Part shown: one piece after another, positions 9,132-17,628 of the stretch
How the letters are laid out: each line of letters opens with the position of its first letter
How positions within the stretch are numbered: the first letter of the stretch is position 1
Source: Piscinibacter defluvii
GTDB taxonomy: Bacteria > Pseudomonadota > Gammaproteobacteria > Burkholderiales > Burkholderiaceae_C
Direction: 5' to 3'
Length of the DNA: 64,000 nt
NCBI RefSeq assembly: GCF_004011805.1
Contig: NZ_RCHJ01000005.1
Location: 1 to 64,000 of the forward strand
Notes under the pieces: model-generated
Seen by the model: the letters and a program-made list of their open reading frames with translations, nothing else
Told to the model about the DNA's origin: nothing
Database searches by the model: none
Program-made: the position numbers and the translations under genes

Positions 9132-11087
9132 ATGCCGATCCGACGCCGCGAGCTGGTCGCGCTGGCCGGGCTGGGCGGTTCGCTGAGCGCGCCGCCGTTG
9201 TGGGCGCAGGGCAAGGCGCCGCTGCTGATGGACGGCAAGAAGACGCTGTTCCAGAAGGTGCTCACGCGCCCCGGCGCGCTGCTCGCCGCCAAGGCGGGGG
9301 ATGCCGCGGGCAAGCCGCTCGAGCCGTTCTCGGTGTTCTTCGTCTACGAACGGGCAGACGCCGGCGGCAAGCCCTGGCTGCTGGTGGGCGCGGGCAGCGA
9401 CGGCAAGACCCAGGGCTGGCTGTCGGCCGATGCCACGGTGCCCTGGAGGCACATGATCACGCTCAGCTTCGCGGTGCCGACCAACCGTCAGCGCGTGCTG
9501 TTCTTCCGCGAGCGCCAGGGCCTGACCGACTTCGTCAATGCCGACAACGCCGCCGCCGAGACCGGCAAGCTGCTCAAGGAGATCGGCGCCAAGGGCAACC
9601 TCGGGCCGACGCACCCGGTGATCGCCGCCGAGCCCGACAGGTTCGTCGACCTGCAGAAGCAGTTCTACCTGCTGCCGGTGCTCGAGGCCGCCTCCACCGT
9701 GCTGAAGACCGGCCACCGCGCGCGCGTGGTCAAGGTGGCCTCGGTGACACGCGACGCGCCGGTGGCGCAGCCCGCGCAGGCCGTCGACAACAGCACCGGC
9801 ATCGACAACTTCAATGCCGCGGTGGTGTTCGTGATCGACGCCAGCTCGTCGATGCAGCCCTACATCGACCGCACGCGTGCGGCGATGGAGGAAGTGCTGC
9901 GCCAGGCGGAGGCCGCCAAGGTGGCCAGCCGCATCCGCTTCGGCCTGGTGGCCTACCAGGACGACCCGGCCAAGACCAAGGGCGTGGAGTACCTGTCGAA
10001 GATCTTCGCCGACCCGAACCAAACCGCGACGCGGGAACAGTTCATGGCCGCCACGCAGGGGGTCAAGGCCACCGCCAGCTCGACGCGGGCCTTCGCCGAG
10101 GACGGCTACGCCGCGCTCGACGAGGCACTGCGCAAGATCAACTGGAACAACTTCGGCGGCCGCTACGTGGTCTACATCAGCGATGCGAGCGCGCGCGAGG
10201 GCAACTCGCCGCTCGCCTCGACCCGGCTGTCGACCGCCCAGATGCGCGCCCATGCGCAGGAACGCGGTGTCGCGATCTACGCGATGCACCTGAAGACCCC
10301 CGAGGGCAAGGCCGACCATGCGCTCGGCGAGGCGCAGTACAAGCGCCTGTCGGACTGGCCCGGCAAGGGCCCGTTGTACTTTCCGGTGGAGGCGGGCGAC
10401 CCGGCGCGCTTCGAGGCCGGTGTGAAGCAGATGGCCACGGCGCTCGTGGAGCAGGTCAAGGCGCCGCAGAAGACACTCGCCGCACCGGCCGCCGCGCCGG
10501 CGGCCGCCAAGGCCGACGCGGTGCAGGAGTCGGTGGATGCGGTCGGCCGCGCGATGGTGCTCGCCTTCCTCGGCCGCCAGCAGGGTGTCAAGTCGCCCGC
10601 GATGTTCGAGGCCTGGGCGAGCGACCGCGATGTGCGCAATCGCGAGATCCCGGCCTTCACGGTGCGTGTGCTGCTGACCAAGAACCAGCTGTCGGACCTG
10701 CAGTCCACCGTGCGCCGCCTGGTCGAGGCCTACGAGAAGACCCAGCTCGATCCGGGCAGCTTCTTCAACCAGCTGCGCAGCGCCGCGGTGGCGATGGGGC
10801 GAGACCCGAGCAAGCTCGGCCAGGGCAAGGCGAAGAACCTGGAGGAGGCCGGCCTGATGGGCGAGTACCTCGAGGGCCTGCCCTACCAGAGCCAGGTGAT
10901 GGGCATCGACTTCTCGACCTGGACCAACATGAGCGTCGGCCAGTCGCAGGCCATCATCGACAACCTGAAGTCGCTGGTCGCGCTGTACCAGCGCTTCCAC
11001 GACGACGTCGACCGCTGGGTCAAGCTGAACCCGGCGGCCTCCGACGGCGACAAGGTGTTCCCGGTCCCGATCGACTCGCTGCCCTGA
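9132..11087 (+). CDS. Exported VWA-domain protein
   Basis: A 651-residue protein. The start at 9132 follows a good AGGGAGAA ribosome site and gives an export signal, MPIRRRELVALAGLGG, ending near WAQG. The RRREL motif would fit Tat export, though Sec is possible. Residues 30-130 look like a small beta domain. The VWA domain begins near residue 228 with the MIDAS motif D236-A-S-S-S240. The C-terminal 200 residues are helical and unrecognised. The stop overlaps the next gene start (TGATG), so it is translationally coupled to the ABC ATPase. It probably acts in the periplasm as a metal-dependent adhesion or assembly partner of the ABC/FGE/lipoprotein set. Confidence 0.8.
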   Translation: MPIRRRELVALAGLGGSLSAPPLWAQGKAPLLMDGKKTLFQKVLTRPGALLAAKAGDAAGKPLEPFSVFFVYERADAGGKPWLLVGAGSDGKTQGWLSADATVPWRHMITLSFAVPTNRQRVLFFRERQGLTDFVNADNAAAETGKLLKEIGAKGNLGPTHPVIAAEPDRFVDLQKQFYLLPVLEAASTVLKTGHRARVVKVASVTRDAPVAQPAQAVDNSTGIDNFNAAVVFVIDASSSMQPYIDRTRAAMEEVLRQAEAAKVASRIRFGLVAYQDDPAKTKGVEYLSKIFADPNQTATREQFMAATQGVKATASSTRAFAEDGYAALDEALRKINWNNFGGRYVVYISDASAREGNSPLASTRLSTAQMRAHAQERGVAIYAMHLKTPEGKADHALGEAQYKRLSDWPGKGPLYFPVEAGDPARFEAGVKQMATALVEQVKAPQKTLAAPAAAPAAAKADAVQESVDAVGRAMVLAFLGRQQGVKSPAMFEAWASDRDVRNREIPAFTVRVLLTKNQLSDLQSTVRRLVEAYEKTQLDPGSFFNQLRSAAVAMGRDPSKLGQGKAKNLEEAGLMGEYLEGLPYQSQVMGIDFSTWTNMSVGQSQAIIDNLKSLVALYQRFHDDVDRWVKLNPAASDGDKVFPVPIDSLP

Positions 11088-11782
11088 TGGCGGACGTACT
11101 CCGCCTCGAGGGCCTGCGCTACCAGCGCGCCGGCGACGGGGCGTTCGCGATCGAGGTCGGCACGCTCGCGCTTGCGCCCGGGCAGGTGCTGGGCATCGTC
11201 GGGCCCTCGGGCTGCGGCAAGAGCACCTTGATCGACGTCCTCGCGCTGCTGCGCCGGCCGAGCCGCCTCGGCGCCTTCGTGCTGCAGGGCAGCGACGTCG
11301 CCGCGCTCTGGCAGCGCGACGACGTGGATGCCTGCACCGCGCTGCGCGCCGCGCACGTCGGCGTGGTGCTGCAGACCGGCGGGCTGCTGCCCAGCCTCAC
11401 GGTGCTCGAGAACGTGCGCCTCGCGCAGCGCCTGCTCGGCGCACGCGACGAGGCCTGGGTGCAGCACCTGCTCGCCGCGCTCGATCTGCGCGGCCTGGGC
11501 GAGCGCCGCCCCGCCCAGCTCTCGATCGGCCAGCGCCAGCGCGTGGCGATCGCGCGGGCGCTGTCGCACCGACCCGCGCTGCTGCTGGCCGACGAGCCGA
11601 CCGCCTCGCTCGGCGTCGACCATGCGCCCGCGGCGCTCGACCTGCTGCTCTCGCTGGCGCGCGACAGCGGCGCGGCGCTGGTGATCGTCAGCCACGACCT
11701 CGACCTGCTGCGCGACAAGGGCGTGCCGCTGCGCGCCTGCGTGGTGCAGCAGCACGCGGTGGTGCTGGAGGACGCTGCATGA
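11087..11782 (+). CDS. ABC transporter ATP-binding protein (LolD/FtsE/MacB type)
   Basis: A 231-residue ATPase subunit. It has Walker A GPSGCGKST at 39-47, a Q-loop in VVLQTGG, a signature reading LSIGQRQR instead of LSGGQ, Walker B LLLADEPTA and the switch His in IVSHD. Its size and type match the LolD/FtsE/MacB group that pairs with FtsX-like permeases. The permease follows with an ATGA overlap, and the gene is coupled to the VWA gene upstream by TGATG. Such pairs often do not transport a solute but move periplasmic partners mechanically. With a periplasmic VWA protein, FGE-fold protein and lipoproteins in the same operon, that role is plausible here (inference). Confidence 0.9.
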   Translation: MADVLRLEGLRYQRAGDGAFAIEVGTLALAPGQVLGIVGPSGCGKSTLIDVLALLRRPSRLGAFVLQGSDVAALWQRDDVDACTALRAAHVGVVLQTGGLLPSLTVLENVRLAQRLLGARDEAWVQHLLAALDLRGLGERRPAQLSIGQRQRVAIARALSHRPALLLADEPTASLGVDHAPAALDLLLSLARDSGAALVIVSHDLDLLRDKGVPLRACVVQQHAVVLEDAA

Positions 11783-13005
11783 GCGGGCGGCCGGCACTGC
11801 GCCTCGGCCAGCTGCTGCGCCTGGCCTGGCATGACCTGTGGCACGAACGCTGGCTTGCTGCCTGTGCCGCCTGCGTGCTGGCTGCGACGCTGGCGCCGCT
11901 GTGGACGCTGTGGGGCCTGGAGCGCGGCGTGATCGGCACCTTGATCGAACGCCAGGACCGCGACCCGCTGATGCGCGAGCTGGTGCCCGCGGCCACCGGC
12001 GCGAACCGCTTCGACGCGGCCTGGTTCGAGCGTGTGCGGCGCTGGCCCGAGGTGGGCTTCGTGATCCCGACGGTGCGCTCGGCCGCCGCGCTGGTGGAAC
12101 TGTTCAGCGAGGCCGCGAACGCGCCGGTGGCGGTCGACCTGCGCGCCACCGCCGCGGGCGACCCGCTGCTGGCCGGCGCCGCGCCGCCCACCGGCCGCGG
12201 CCTGGTGCTGACCGCGGAGGCCGCGCGGCGCCTGAACGCGCAGGCCGGCACGGCGCTCACCCTGCCGCTGCAGCGCGAACGCGAAGGCCGCAGCGAGACC
12301 GCGGCGCTGGCGGTCACGGTGGCCGGCGTGCTGCCGCTGGCCGCTTCCGACGGCCGCGCCGCGCTGGCCGCGCCGGCGCTGCTGGAGGCGATCGAGTCCT
12401 GGCGCGACGGCTACCGCGTCGAGGGCCTGGGCGAGGCCGGTTCGGGCCCGCCGCCGCCGCGCGCGGTGCACCCGATGTTCCGTCTCTACGCCAGCTCGAT
12501 CCGCGAGGTCGAGTCGCTGGCGGCGCGGCTCGAGTCCGAGGGCGTGTCGACCCACACCCGCGCGCGCGAGATCGCCGCCACGCTCGGCCTGCAGCGCAAC
12601 CTGCGCACCGTGCTCGGGCTCGTCGCGGCGATCACGCTGAGCGGCGCGGTGATCGCGCTGGCCGCGCTGCAGATCGCCGACCTGCGCCGCAAGCGGCGCG
12701 AGTACGCGCTGCTCAAGCTCACCGGCCATGGCCGCGCCTGGCTGGTGGCGCTGCCCTGTGTGCATTCCGTCGCGGTGGCACTGGTCGGCGCGTTGCTGGC
12801 GCTGGGCGTTTACGCTCTGGCGGCGCTGGCGATCAACACCTACTTCGCCGCCCACTTGGCGGTGGGCGAGGCGGCGGTGCGGCTGGGCGGGGCCGGGGTG
12901 GCCGCCGGCACGCTGGCCGCCGTGATCATTTCCGTGCTGCCGGCCCTGGCGGGCGGGTGGCGTGCATCGAACGTGGAGGCTGCCGATGAACTGCGCGAGC
13001 AATGA
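11779..13005 (+). CDS. FtsX-like ABC transporter permease
   Basis: A 408-residue permease with the FtsX/MacB layout. One N-terminal span (about residues 30-50) is followed by a large extracytoplasmic domain of about 220 residues, then three C-terminal spans: LGLVAAITLSGAVIALAAL, the ALVGALLALGVYALAAL region and GVAAGTLAAVIISVLPALAG. The motif RRKRREYALLKLTGHGR before the third span is the typical coupling region of this family. The four-base ATGA overlap with the ATPase gene supports one complex. It probably forms a homodimeric mechanotransmission-type ABC complex working on partners encoded next to it rather than importing a solute. Confidence 0.85.
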   Translation: MSGRPALRLGQLLRLAWHDLWHERWLAACAACVLAATLAPLWTLWGLERGVIGTLIERQDRDPLMRELVPAATGANRFDAAWFERVRRWPEVGFVIPTVRSAAALVELFSEAANAPVAVDLRATAAGDPLLAGAAPPTGRGLVLTAEAARRLNAQAGTALTLPLQREREGRSETAALAVTVAGVLPLAASDGRAALAAPALLEAIESWRDGYRVEGLGEAGSGPPPPRAVHPMFRLYASSIREVESLAARLESEGVSTHTRAREIAATLGLQRNLRTVLGLVAAITLSGAVIALAALQIADLRRKRREYALLKLTGHGRAWLVALPCVHSVAVALVGALLALGVYALAALAINTYFAAHLAVGEAAVRLGGAGVAAGTLAAVIISVLPALAGGWRASNVEAADELREQ

Positions 13006-14539
13006 CCCACACCGCATCCGCTGGCGCGCCGGCGCCGCGCTGCTGCTGCCGCTGGCGGCCTGGGCGCAGTCGCCCTGGCCGCCGGCGCAGTCCAACCCCG
13101 CGCCGGCCAAGGACGACCTGCTGCTGCCCATGCCCTGCGGCGGCGCGATGGCGTTCCGCCGCGTCGTCATCCCGAGCGCCGACGTGCTGGACGACCGGCG
13201 CGTGCAGCTCGGCGGGCCCGAGCCGCGTTTCGGCTACGTGGAGGCGAGCCGCAACGACTACGTCGGCGGCGGCTTCGTCGACACCGCGACCAAGAACCAG
13301 CGCTACTTCCTGATCGGCAAGTACGAGGTCACTGCGCTGCAGTACGACGCGCTCGGTGCTGCCTGCCCGGCCGTCAAGGACGAGGGCCGGCTGCCGAAGA
13401 CCGCGCTGAGCTGGAACGAGGCCGCCTACTTCGCCGGCCGCTACTCCGAGTGGCTGGTGAAGAACGCGCTGGCCAAGCTGCCCGCCGAGGACGGTGCGCC
13501 CGGGTTCGTGCGCCTGCCCACCGAGGCCGAGTGGGAGTTCGCCGCCCGCGGCGGCGTGGCGGTGGACGCGGCCACCTTCGAGCAGCCGATGTTCCCGATG
13601 CCCGAGGGCGCGCAGCGCTACGTCTGGCATGCCGGCACCGACTCGTCGAACAACGAGCTGAACGCGGTCGGCCTGCTCAAGCCCAACCCGCTCGGCCTGC
13701 ACGACATGCTGGGCAATGCCGGCGAGTTCGTGCTCGATGCCTTCCGCCTGAACAAGCACTCGCGCCTGCACGGTCAGGCGGGCGGCTACACGGTCAAGGG
13801 CGGCGACTTCCGCACCGCGCTGGCCGACATCCGCGCCGCCGCGCGCACCGAGTACGTGCCGGTGGACAAGAACGGCGAGCGGCGCGACAAGGCCACCGGC
13901 TTCCGCCTGGTGCTGGTGCCGGGCTCGCTGCCCACGCCCGCGCGACTGCAGGCGGTGCGCACGGCGTGGGAGAAGCTGCCGTCGTCCGACAGTGGCGCGG
14001 CGGCCCAGGCGCTGGCCGATCCGGTCAAGGAGGTCGAGGCGCTGGCCAAGGCGGTCAGCGACCCGGCGCTGAAGAAGCGCATCGAGGGCGTGGGCGGCGT
14101 CATCAAGGCCAACATCCAGACCCGCAACGAGCAGCGCGACCGCTCGGCCAAGAGCGAGATCCGCGTCGGGGCCTACCTGGCGCAGAAGATCATCGAAGAC
14201 CAGCGGCGCATCCGCCAGTCCGAGGCCACGGTCAAGCTGCTCACCGGCCAGCTGCAGAAGGACGCCGAGGCCAACCTCGCGGCCAGCAAGTCCAACCTCG
14301 ATGCGACCCTCAACTACATGATTGACACCCTGAAACAGATCGGTCTAGATTTCCCCGCGCCTTCGACCACTGCCCAGGGAGAGATCCTCAAGCGCGAGTT
14401 CGAGGCCCGCAACGTGCCGGGCTACGGACCGCTGGTCGATCTGGTCGTCCGCACCAGCCAGGGCGTTCGCTCGGGCAAGCCGGTCGACAAGGCGGCGCTG
14501 GTGACCGAACTGGCCAAGCTCGAAGGAACCCGGAAATGA
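12986..14539 (+). CDS. Exported FGE/SUMF1-fold protein lacking the usual cysteines
   Basis: A 517-residue protein with a signal peptide ending near LAAWAQ. The ATG at 12986 has GGAGG upstream and lies within the end of the permease gene. Residues about 60-310 are a formylglycine-generating-enzyme (SUMF1) fold: FLIGKYEVTALQYDAL, LPTEAEWEFAARGG, LGLHDMLGNAGEFVLDAF, KGGDF and TGFRLVLVP. In true FGEs the KGGSW region is followed by catalytic Cys; here it reads KGGDFRTALADIRAAART with none. The fold is therefore probably a binding module or pseudo-enzyme. The remaining 200 residues are mostly helical, probably coiled-coil. It likely acts in the periplasm with the VWA and lipoprotein partners. Confidence 0.8.
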   Translation: MNCASNDPHRIRWRAGAALLLPLAAWAQSPWPPAQSNPAPAKDDLLLPMPCGGAMAFRRVVIPSADVLDDRRVQLGGPEPRFGYVEASRNDYVGGGFVDTATKNQRYFLIGKYEVTALQYDALGAACPAVKDEGRLPKTALSWNEAAYFAGRYSEWLVKNALAKLPAEDGAPGFVRLPTEAEWEFAARGGVAVDAATFEQPMFPMPEGAQRYVWHAGTDSSNNELNAVGLLKPNPLGLHDMLGNAGEFVLDAFRLNKHSRLHGQAGGYTVKGGDFRTALADIRAAARTEYVPVDKNGERRDKATGFRLVLVPGSLPTPARLQAVRTAWEKLPSSDSGAAAQALADPVKEVEALAKAVSDPALKKRIEGVGGVIKANIQTRNEQRDRSAKSEIRVGAYLAQKIIEDQRRIRQSEATVKLLTGQLQKDAEANLAASKSNLDATLNYMIDTLKQIGLDFPAPSTTAQGEILKREFEARNVPGYGPLVDLVVRTSQGVRSGKPVDKAALVTELAKLEGTRK

Positions 14540-15297
14540 GATCGCTCTTCACGCAACGTCTGATCTGCACTGCGGTGGCCTCGGCCATGCTCGTCACGCT
14601 GAGTGCCTGCCAGACGACCGGGCCGATGCAGACCGGCTCGACCCAGGGCAGCGGCGCGCCGGCCCCGCAGCTGACGCCGGCCGAGCAGCAGATGCGCGCC
14701 GATTCCGAGCGCTTCAACAACACCGTGATCGGCGGCATCGTCACCGGTGCGCTGGCCGGTGCGGCCGCGGGGGCGCTGATTGCGCTGGCCACCGGCGGCA
14801 ACAAGAAGGAAGTGCGCAACGCCGCGGTGGGCGGCGCGGTGGTCGGCGGCACCATCGGCGGCATCGACGGCTACGTCACGGCCAAGAAGGAGCAGGCCGG
14901 CCGCAGCGAGATCCGTGCGCTGCAGGCCGCCGCCGCCGACGTGCGGCAGGACAACCAGAAGCTGCAGGCCTACCTCGACAGCTCCGGCGCCGTGCTCAAC
15001 GAAGGCAAGGCGCGCCTGGCCTCGCTGGGCAACGACCTGAAGGCCAAGCGCATCAGCACCGAGCAGGCCGAGGCGGCGCGCCAGCGCGAGGTGCAGAACA
15101 TCGAGTCGATGAACGGCACGCTGACGCAGGCCAAGAAGACCCGCGACCAGTACACCCAGGCCTCGGCCAAGTTCGCCGGCACGCCGCAGGAGCGGCGCGA
15201 CCTGGACGCCGAGATCGCGCGCATGAACCGGCAGGTGGCGCAGCTCGAGCAGAACATCGCCGACTACAACCGCGCGCTCGCGGTTTCCCGTGCCTGA
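14536..15297 (+). CDS. Glycine-zipper, coiled-coil lipoprotein
   Basis: A 253-residue lipoprotein. The signal peptide ends in the lipobox LSAC at about residue 22. Next comes a glycine-zipper segment (VIGGIVTGALAGAAAGALIA, then GGAVVGGTIGGIDG), which may insert in or pack against a membrane. The C-terminal two thirds form a long charged coiled coil ending RALAVSRA. The start overlaps the FGE gene stop (ATGA). The same C-terminal pattern, from the ISxxQAEA motif to the identical last eight residues, occurs in the minus-strand gene at 17629-18387, so the two are paralogues. The residue after the lipobox Cys is Gln, so outer-membrane sorting is likely. Confidence 0.8.
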   Translation: MRSLFTQRLICTAVASAMLVTLSACQTTGPMQTGSTQGSGAPAPQLTPAEQQMRADSERFNNTVIGGIVTGALAGAAAGALIALATGGNKKEVRNAAVGGAVVGGTIGGIDGYVTAKKEQAGRSEIRALQAAAADVRQDNQKLQAYLDSSGAVLNEGKARLASLGNDLKAKRISTEQAEAARQREVQNIESMNGTLTQAKKTRDQYTQASAKFAGTPQERRDLDAEIARMNRQVAQLEQNIADYNRALAVSRA

Positions 15298-15310
15298 GCG
15301 GAGCCCACGC

Positions 15311-15811
15311 ATGAATCACCGTCGTCCCGCGCCGCTGCTGGCGGCAGCCGCGCTGCTGCTCTCGGGCTGCGCTGCCAACACCTACCTCGACGCCAAGCGC
15401 AACACCGCCGCCGGCGGCCAGCAGGAGCGCGACATCGCCGCTGCGAAGACCGACCTGGCCACCGCGCAGGCGCAGAACACTTCGCTCCAGGACCAGAAGC
15501 TGCAGCGCGAGCGCGAGATCGAGCGCAACAACAAGCGCATCCGCGCCCTCGAGTCGGACCTGAAGAAGCAGGACGCCGCGCTCGCCAGCGCGCTCAAGGC
15601 CAAGCAGGTCTCGCAGGCGCGCTACAACGAGCTGAAGAAGGAAATGGACGCGGTCAAGGCCGAGACCCAGTCGGTCGACCTGCAGAACAAGGGCGACGCC
15701 TTCGCCGCGCCCGACGCCAAGGCCGATGCGGCCAAGGAGGCGCGGCTCAAGGAACTCGAGCGCCGCAAGAAGGAACTCGAGGCCGCGCTGGCCGGGCTCA
15801 CGAAGAGCTAA
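15311..15811 (+). CDS. Coiled-coil lipoprotein
   Basis: A 166-residue lipoprotein. The start at 15311 gives a signal peptide with lipobox LLSGC (MNHRRPAPLLAAAALLLSGC). The mature protein is almost wholly helical and charged, with Lys/Glu/Gln heptads predicting a long coiled coil (for example QLQREREIERNNKRIRALES-like segments). It ends with a Lys/Glu-rich tail. It lies 13 bases after the glycine-zipper lipoprotein gene and is the last gene of the plus-strand operon. Its stop overlaps the stop of the converging VWA gene by four bases. The pair of lipoproteins may bridge the outer membrane and the inner-membrane ABC/VWA complex (inference). Confidence 0.75.
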   Translation: MNHRRPAPLLAAAALLLSGCAANTYLDAKRNTAAGGQQERDIAAAKTDLATAQAQNTSLQDQKLQREREIERNNKRIRALESDLKKQDAALASALKAKQVSQARYNELKKEMDAVKAETQSVDLQNKGDAFAAPDAKADAAKEARLKELERRKKELEAALAGLTKS

Positions 15812-17538
15812 GGTTTGCAGCCGGCCGGCGCCATCGCATCCTGCGTGGCCCGGTTCATCTGCTCCACCACCTCGGCCGCGTTGCGCGCGGTGAACACGCG
15901 ACCGCCGGTGATCTGAGCGGCGCAGTTGCCGGCGCCGGTGCCGGTGATGTCGACCACGTTGATCTTCAGCCGCGGCTTGGCGCGCTTGAGCGCCGCGGCC
16001 ACGGCGCAGGGGTCGCGGCCGCAGCTCTCGACGCCGTCGGAGATGATCACGATGGTCGAGTCCTTGGTCACGCCGTCGACCAGCGCGCCGCCCTTCTCGA
16101 TGCCGTCGGCCAGCGGCGTGCCGCCGCGCGGCTCGATGCCCTGGATCTGCCCCATCAGCGCGCCGCGCTGGCCCGGCCCGTACATGCCCATGCTGCGCGC
16201 GTTCGGGCACTGCTCGACCAGCACCAGGCCGGTGTTCAGGTCCGAGGGCAGGCGCTGCACCACACCCAGCGCGGCGCGCTTGGCCACCGTGATGCGCTTG
16301 GGCTCGCGCTTGAAGCGCTCCAGCGCCGCATTGCCGGCCGGGCCGGCCAGGCCGCCCAGGCCGAACTGGCGCATCAGCGCCTCGGCCGCGGCGGCGCCGG
16401 CCTGCTGCTTGATCTGCGCGTCCGACACGTCGACGCTGAAGTCCATCGAGCCGGAGGCATCGAACACGATCGCCATGTCGGGCGCCAGCTCCTTGGGGCG
16501 CTGGCCCGGGCACATGTTCTTCGCCTCGCGGATCGCCTCGTCGCGGCAGTGCTTCGCCATCGTGCCCAGGATCTGCTGCTTCAGCGCGTTCGCCTGTGCG
16601 CTGTTGCCCTTCAGTTCGGGCTCGTTCTTCAGCATCGCGGCGAGCGCCTTGCAGTCCTTGCCGGCCTCGGCGATGCGCTGCTTCAGGTCGGGCTTGGGCG
16701 GCGCCGGCTGCGAGGCGGGCGGCTCGGGCGCGGAGGCGATCGGCTCCGGCGCGGAGGCCGCCGGCGGCACCGGGTCGACCACGCAGGCGCGCAGAGGCTT
16801 GGCGTTGCGCTTGGCGGCGAGCTCCTCCTCGAGCGCCCGGTTGCGCGCCTCGGCCTGGGCGATCTGCTCGGCCAGGCCGGCGTCGGCCACCGGGGACTCG
16901 CTGCAGCGCTTCCAGGCGAAGAACAGCAGGTACAGCAGCACCAGCGCCAGCAGCGCCCACAGCAGCCAGCGCTTCCAGCCGCCGGAGCCGGCCGCGGCCG
17001 CCGCCGCAGGAGCGGCCGGCGGCGGCACCACGGGGGCACCTGCAGTCGCGGCCGGCGCCGTGGCTGCTGCCGCGGCCGCTGCCGGCGCGGCTGCGGGTGC
17101 CACCACCGTGCCCGGTGCCGCATGGCCCCACAGCACCAGCACCGGGCGCCCGCCCACGCTGTAGAGCCAGTCCCCCGGCGGCTGCCGCGTGGCCTGCTCG
17201 AGCATCTGCGCCAGCACCGCCGAGGCCGGGCCCTCGCCGCGCAGTTGCTGCGCCAGGCCGCGGATCTCGCCGAGGAAGCGTTCGGCGCGTTGCTGCAGCT
17301 TGCCGCGTTCGTCCTCGGGCAGCTGCGCGGCCGGCGTCACCGCGCCGGCGAGGTTGGTGCTCCAGGCGATGCCGCCGTCGGCGTCGGGCTTGGGCAGGGC
17401 CAGCAGCTCGGCGTGGTTCTGGCCCAGCCGGCTGCGCAGCACGCCGACGATCTGCTCGTGCGCCGCCGTCAGCGTGCGGCCGCCGACCTGCAGCGCCTGG
17501 CCGGCGTCGGCGCGTGTCCTGGTCAGGCCCTGCGGCAA
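15808..17538 (-). CDS. SrfA-like N-domain fused to a VWA domain
   Basis: A 576-residue protein if it starts at the TTG at 17538, which has GGGGAG six bases upstream. A GTG at 17580 in the same frame would add 14 residues, but a TATATT box at 17592-17597 sits too close to it. Residues 1-140 resemble the SrfA N-domain, including the FL.EI..L..QLR region and the DWLYSVGGRPVLVLWG motif that matches GDFLFFVGDQPVIAFWG of SrfA. An Ala/Pro linker, a single span near 188-209 (WKRWLLWALLALVLLYLLFF) and a short coiled coil follow. The C-terminal VWA domain has an intact MIDAS, D360-A-S362-G-S364, with Thr and Asp further on. It is a paralogue of the truncated first gene and combines two parts of the system in one chain. 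Confidence 0.8.
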   Translation of the reverse strand: MPQGLTRTRADAGQALQVGGRTLTAAHEQIVGVLRSRLGQNHAELLALPKPDADGGIAWSTNLAGAVTPAAQLPEDERGKLQQRAERFLGEIRGLAQQLRGEGPASAVLAQMLEQATRQPPGDWLYSVGGRPVLVLWGHAAPGTVVAPAAAPAAAAAAATAPAATAGAPVVPPPAAPAAAAAAGSGGWKRWLLWALLALVLLYLLFFAWKRCSESPVADAGLAEQIAQAEARNRALEEELAAKRNAKPLRACVVDPVPPAASAPEPIASAPEPPASQPAPPKPDLKQRIAEAGKDCKALAAMLKNEPELKGNSAQANALKQQILGTMAKHCRDEAIREAKNMCPGQRPKELAPDMAIVFDASGSMDFSVDVSDAQIKQQAGAAAAEALMRQFGLGGLAGPAGNAALERFKREPKRITVAKRAALGVVQRLPSDLNTGLVLVEQCPNARSMGMYGPGQRGALMGQIQGIEPRGGTPLADGIEKGGALVDGVTKDSTIVIISDGVESCGRDPCAVAAALKRAKPRLKINVVDITGTGAGNCAAQITGGRVFTARNAAEVVEQMNRATQDAMAPAGCKP

Positions 17539-17628
17539 GCGAGACTCCCCGTGGTTCGTGTCGGCCGTGCGTCGTGGCACGGCCGTCCCGCAATATACGG
17601 GAAGCGTCCGGGGCTTCCGCGGCCCCGA

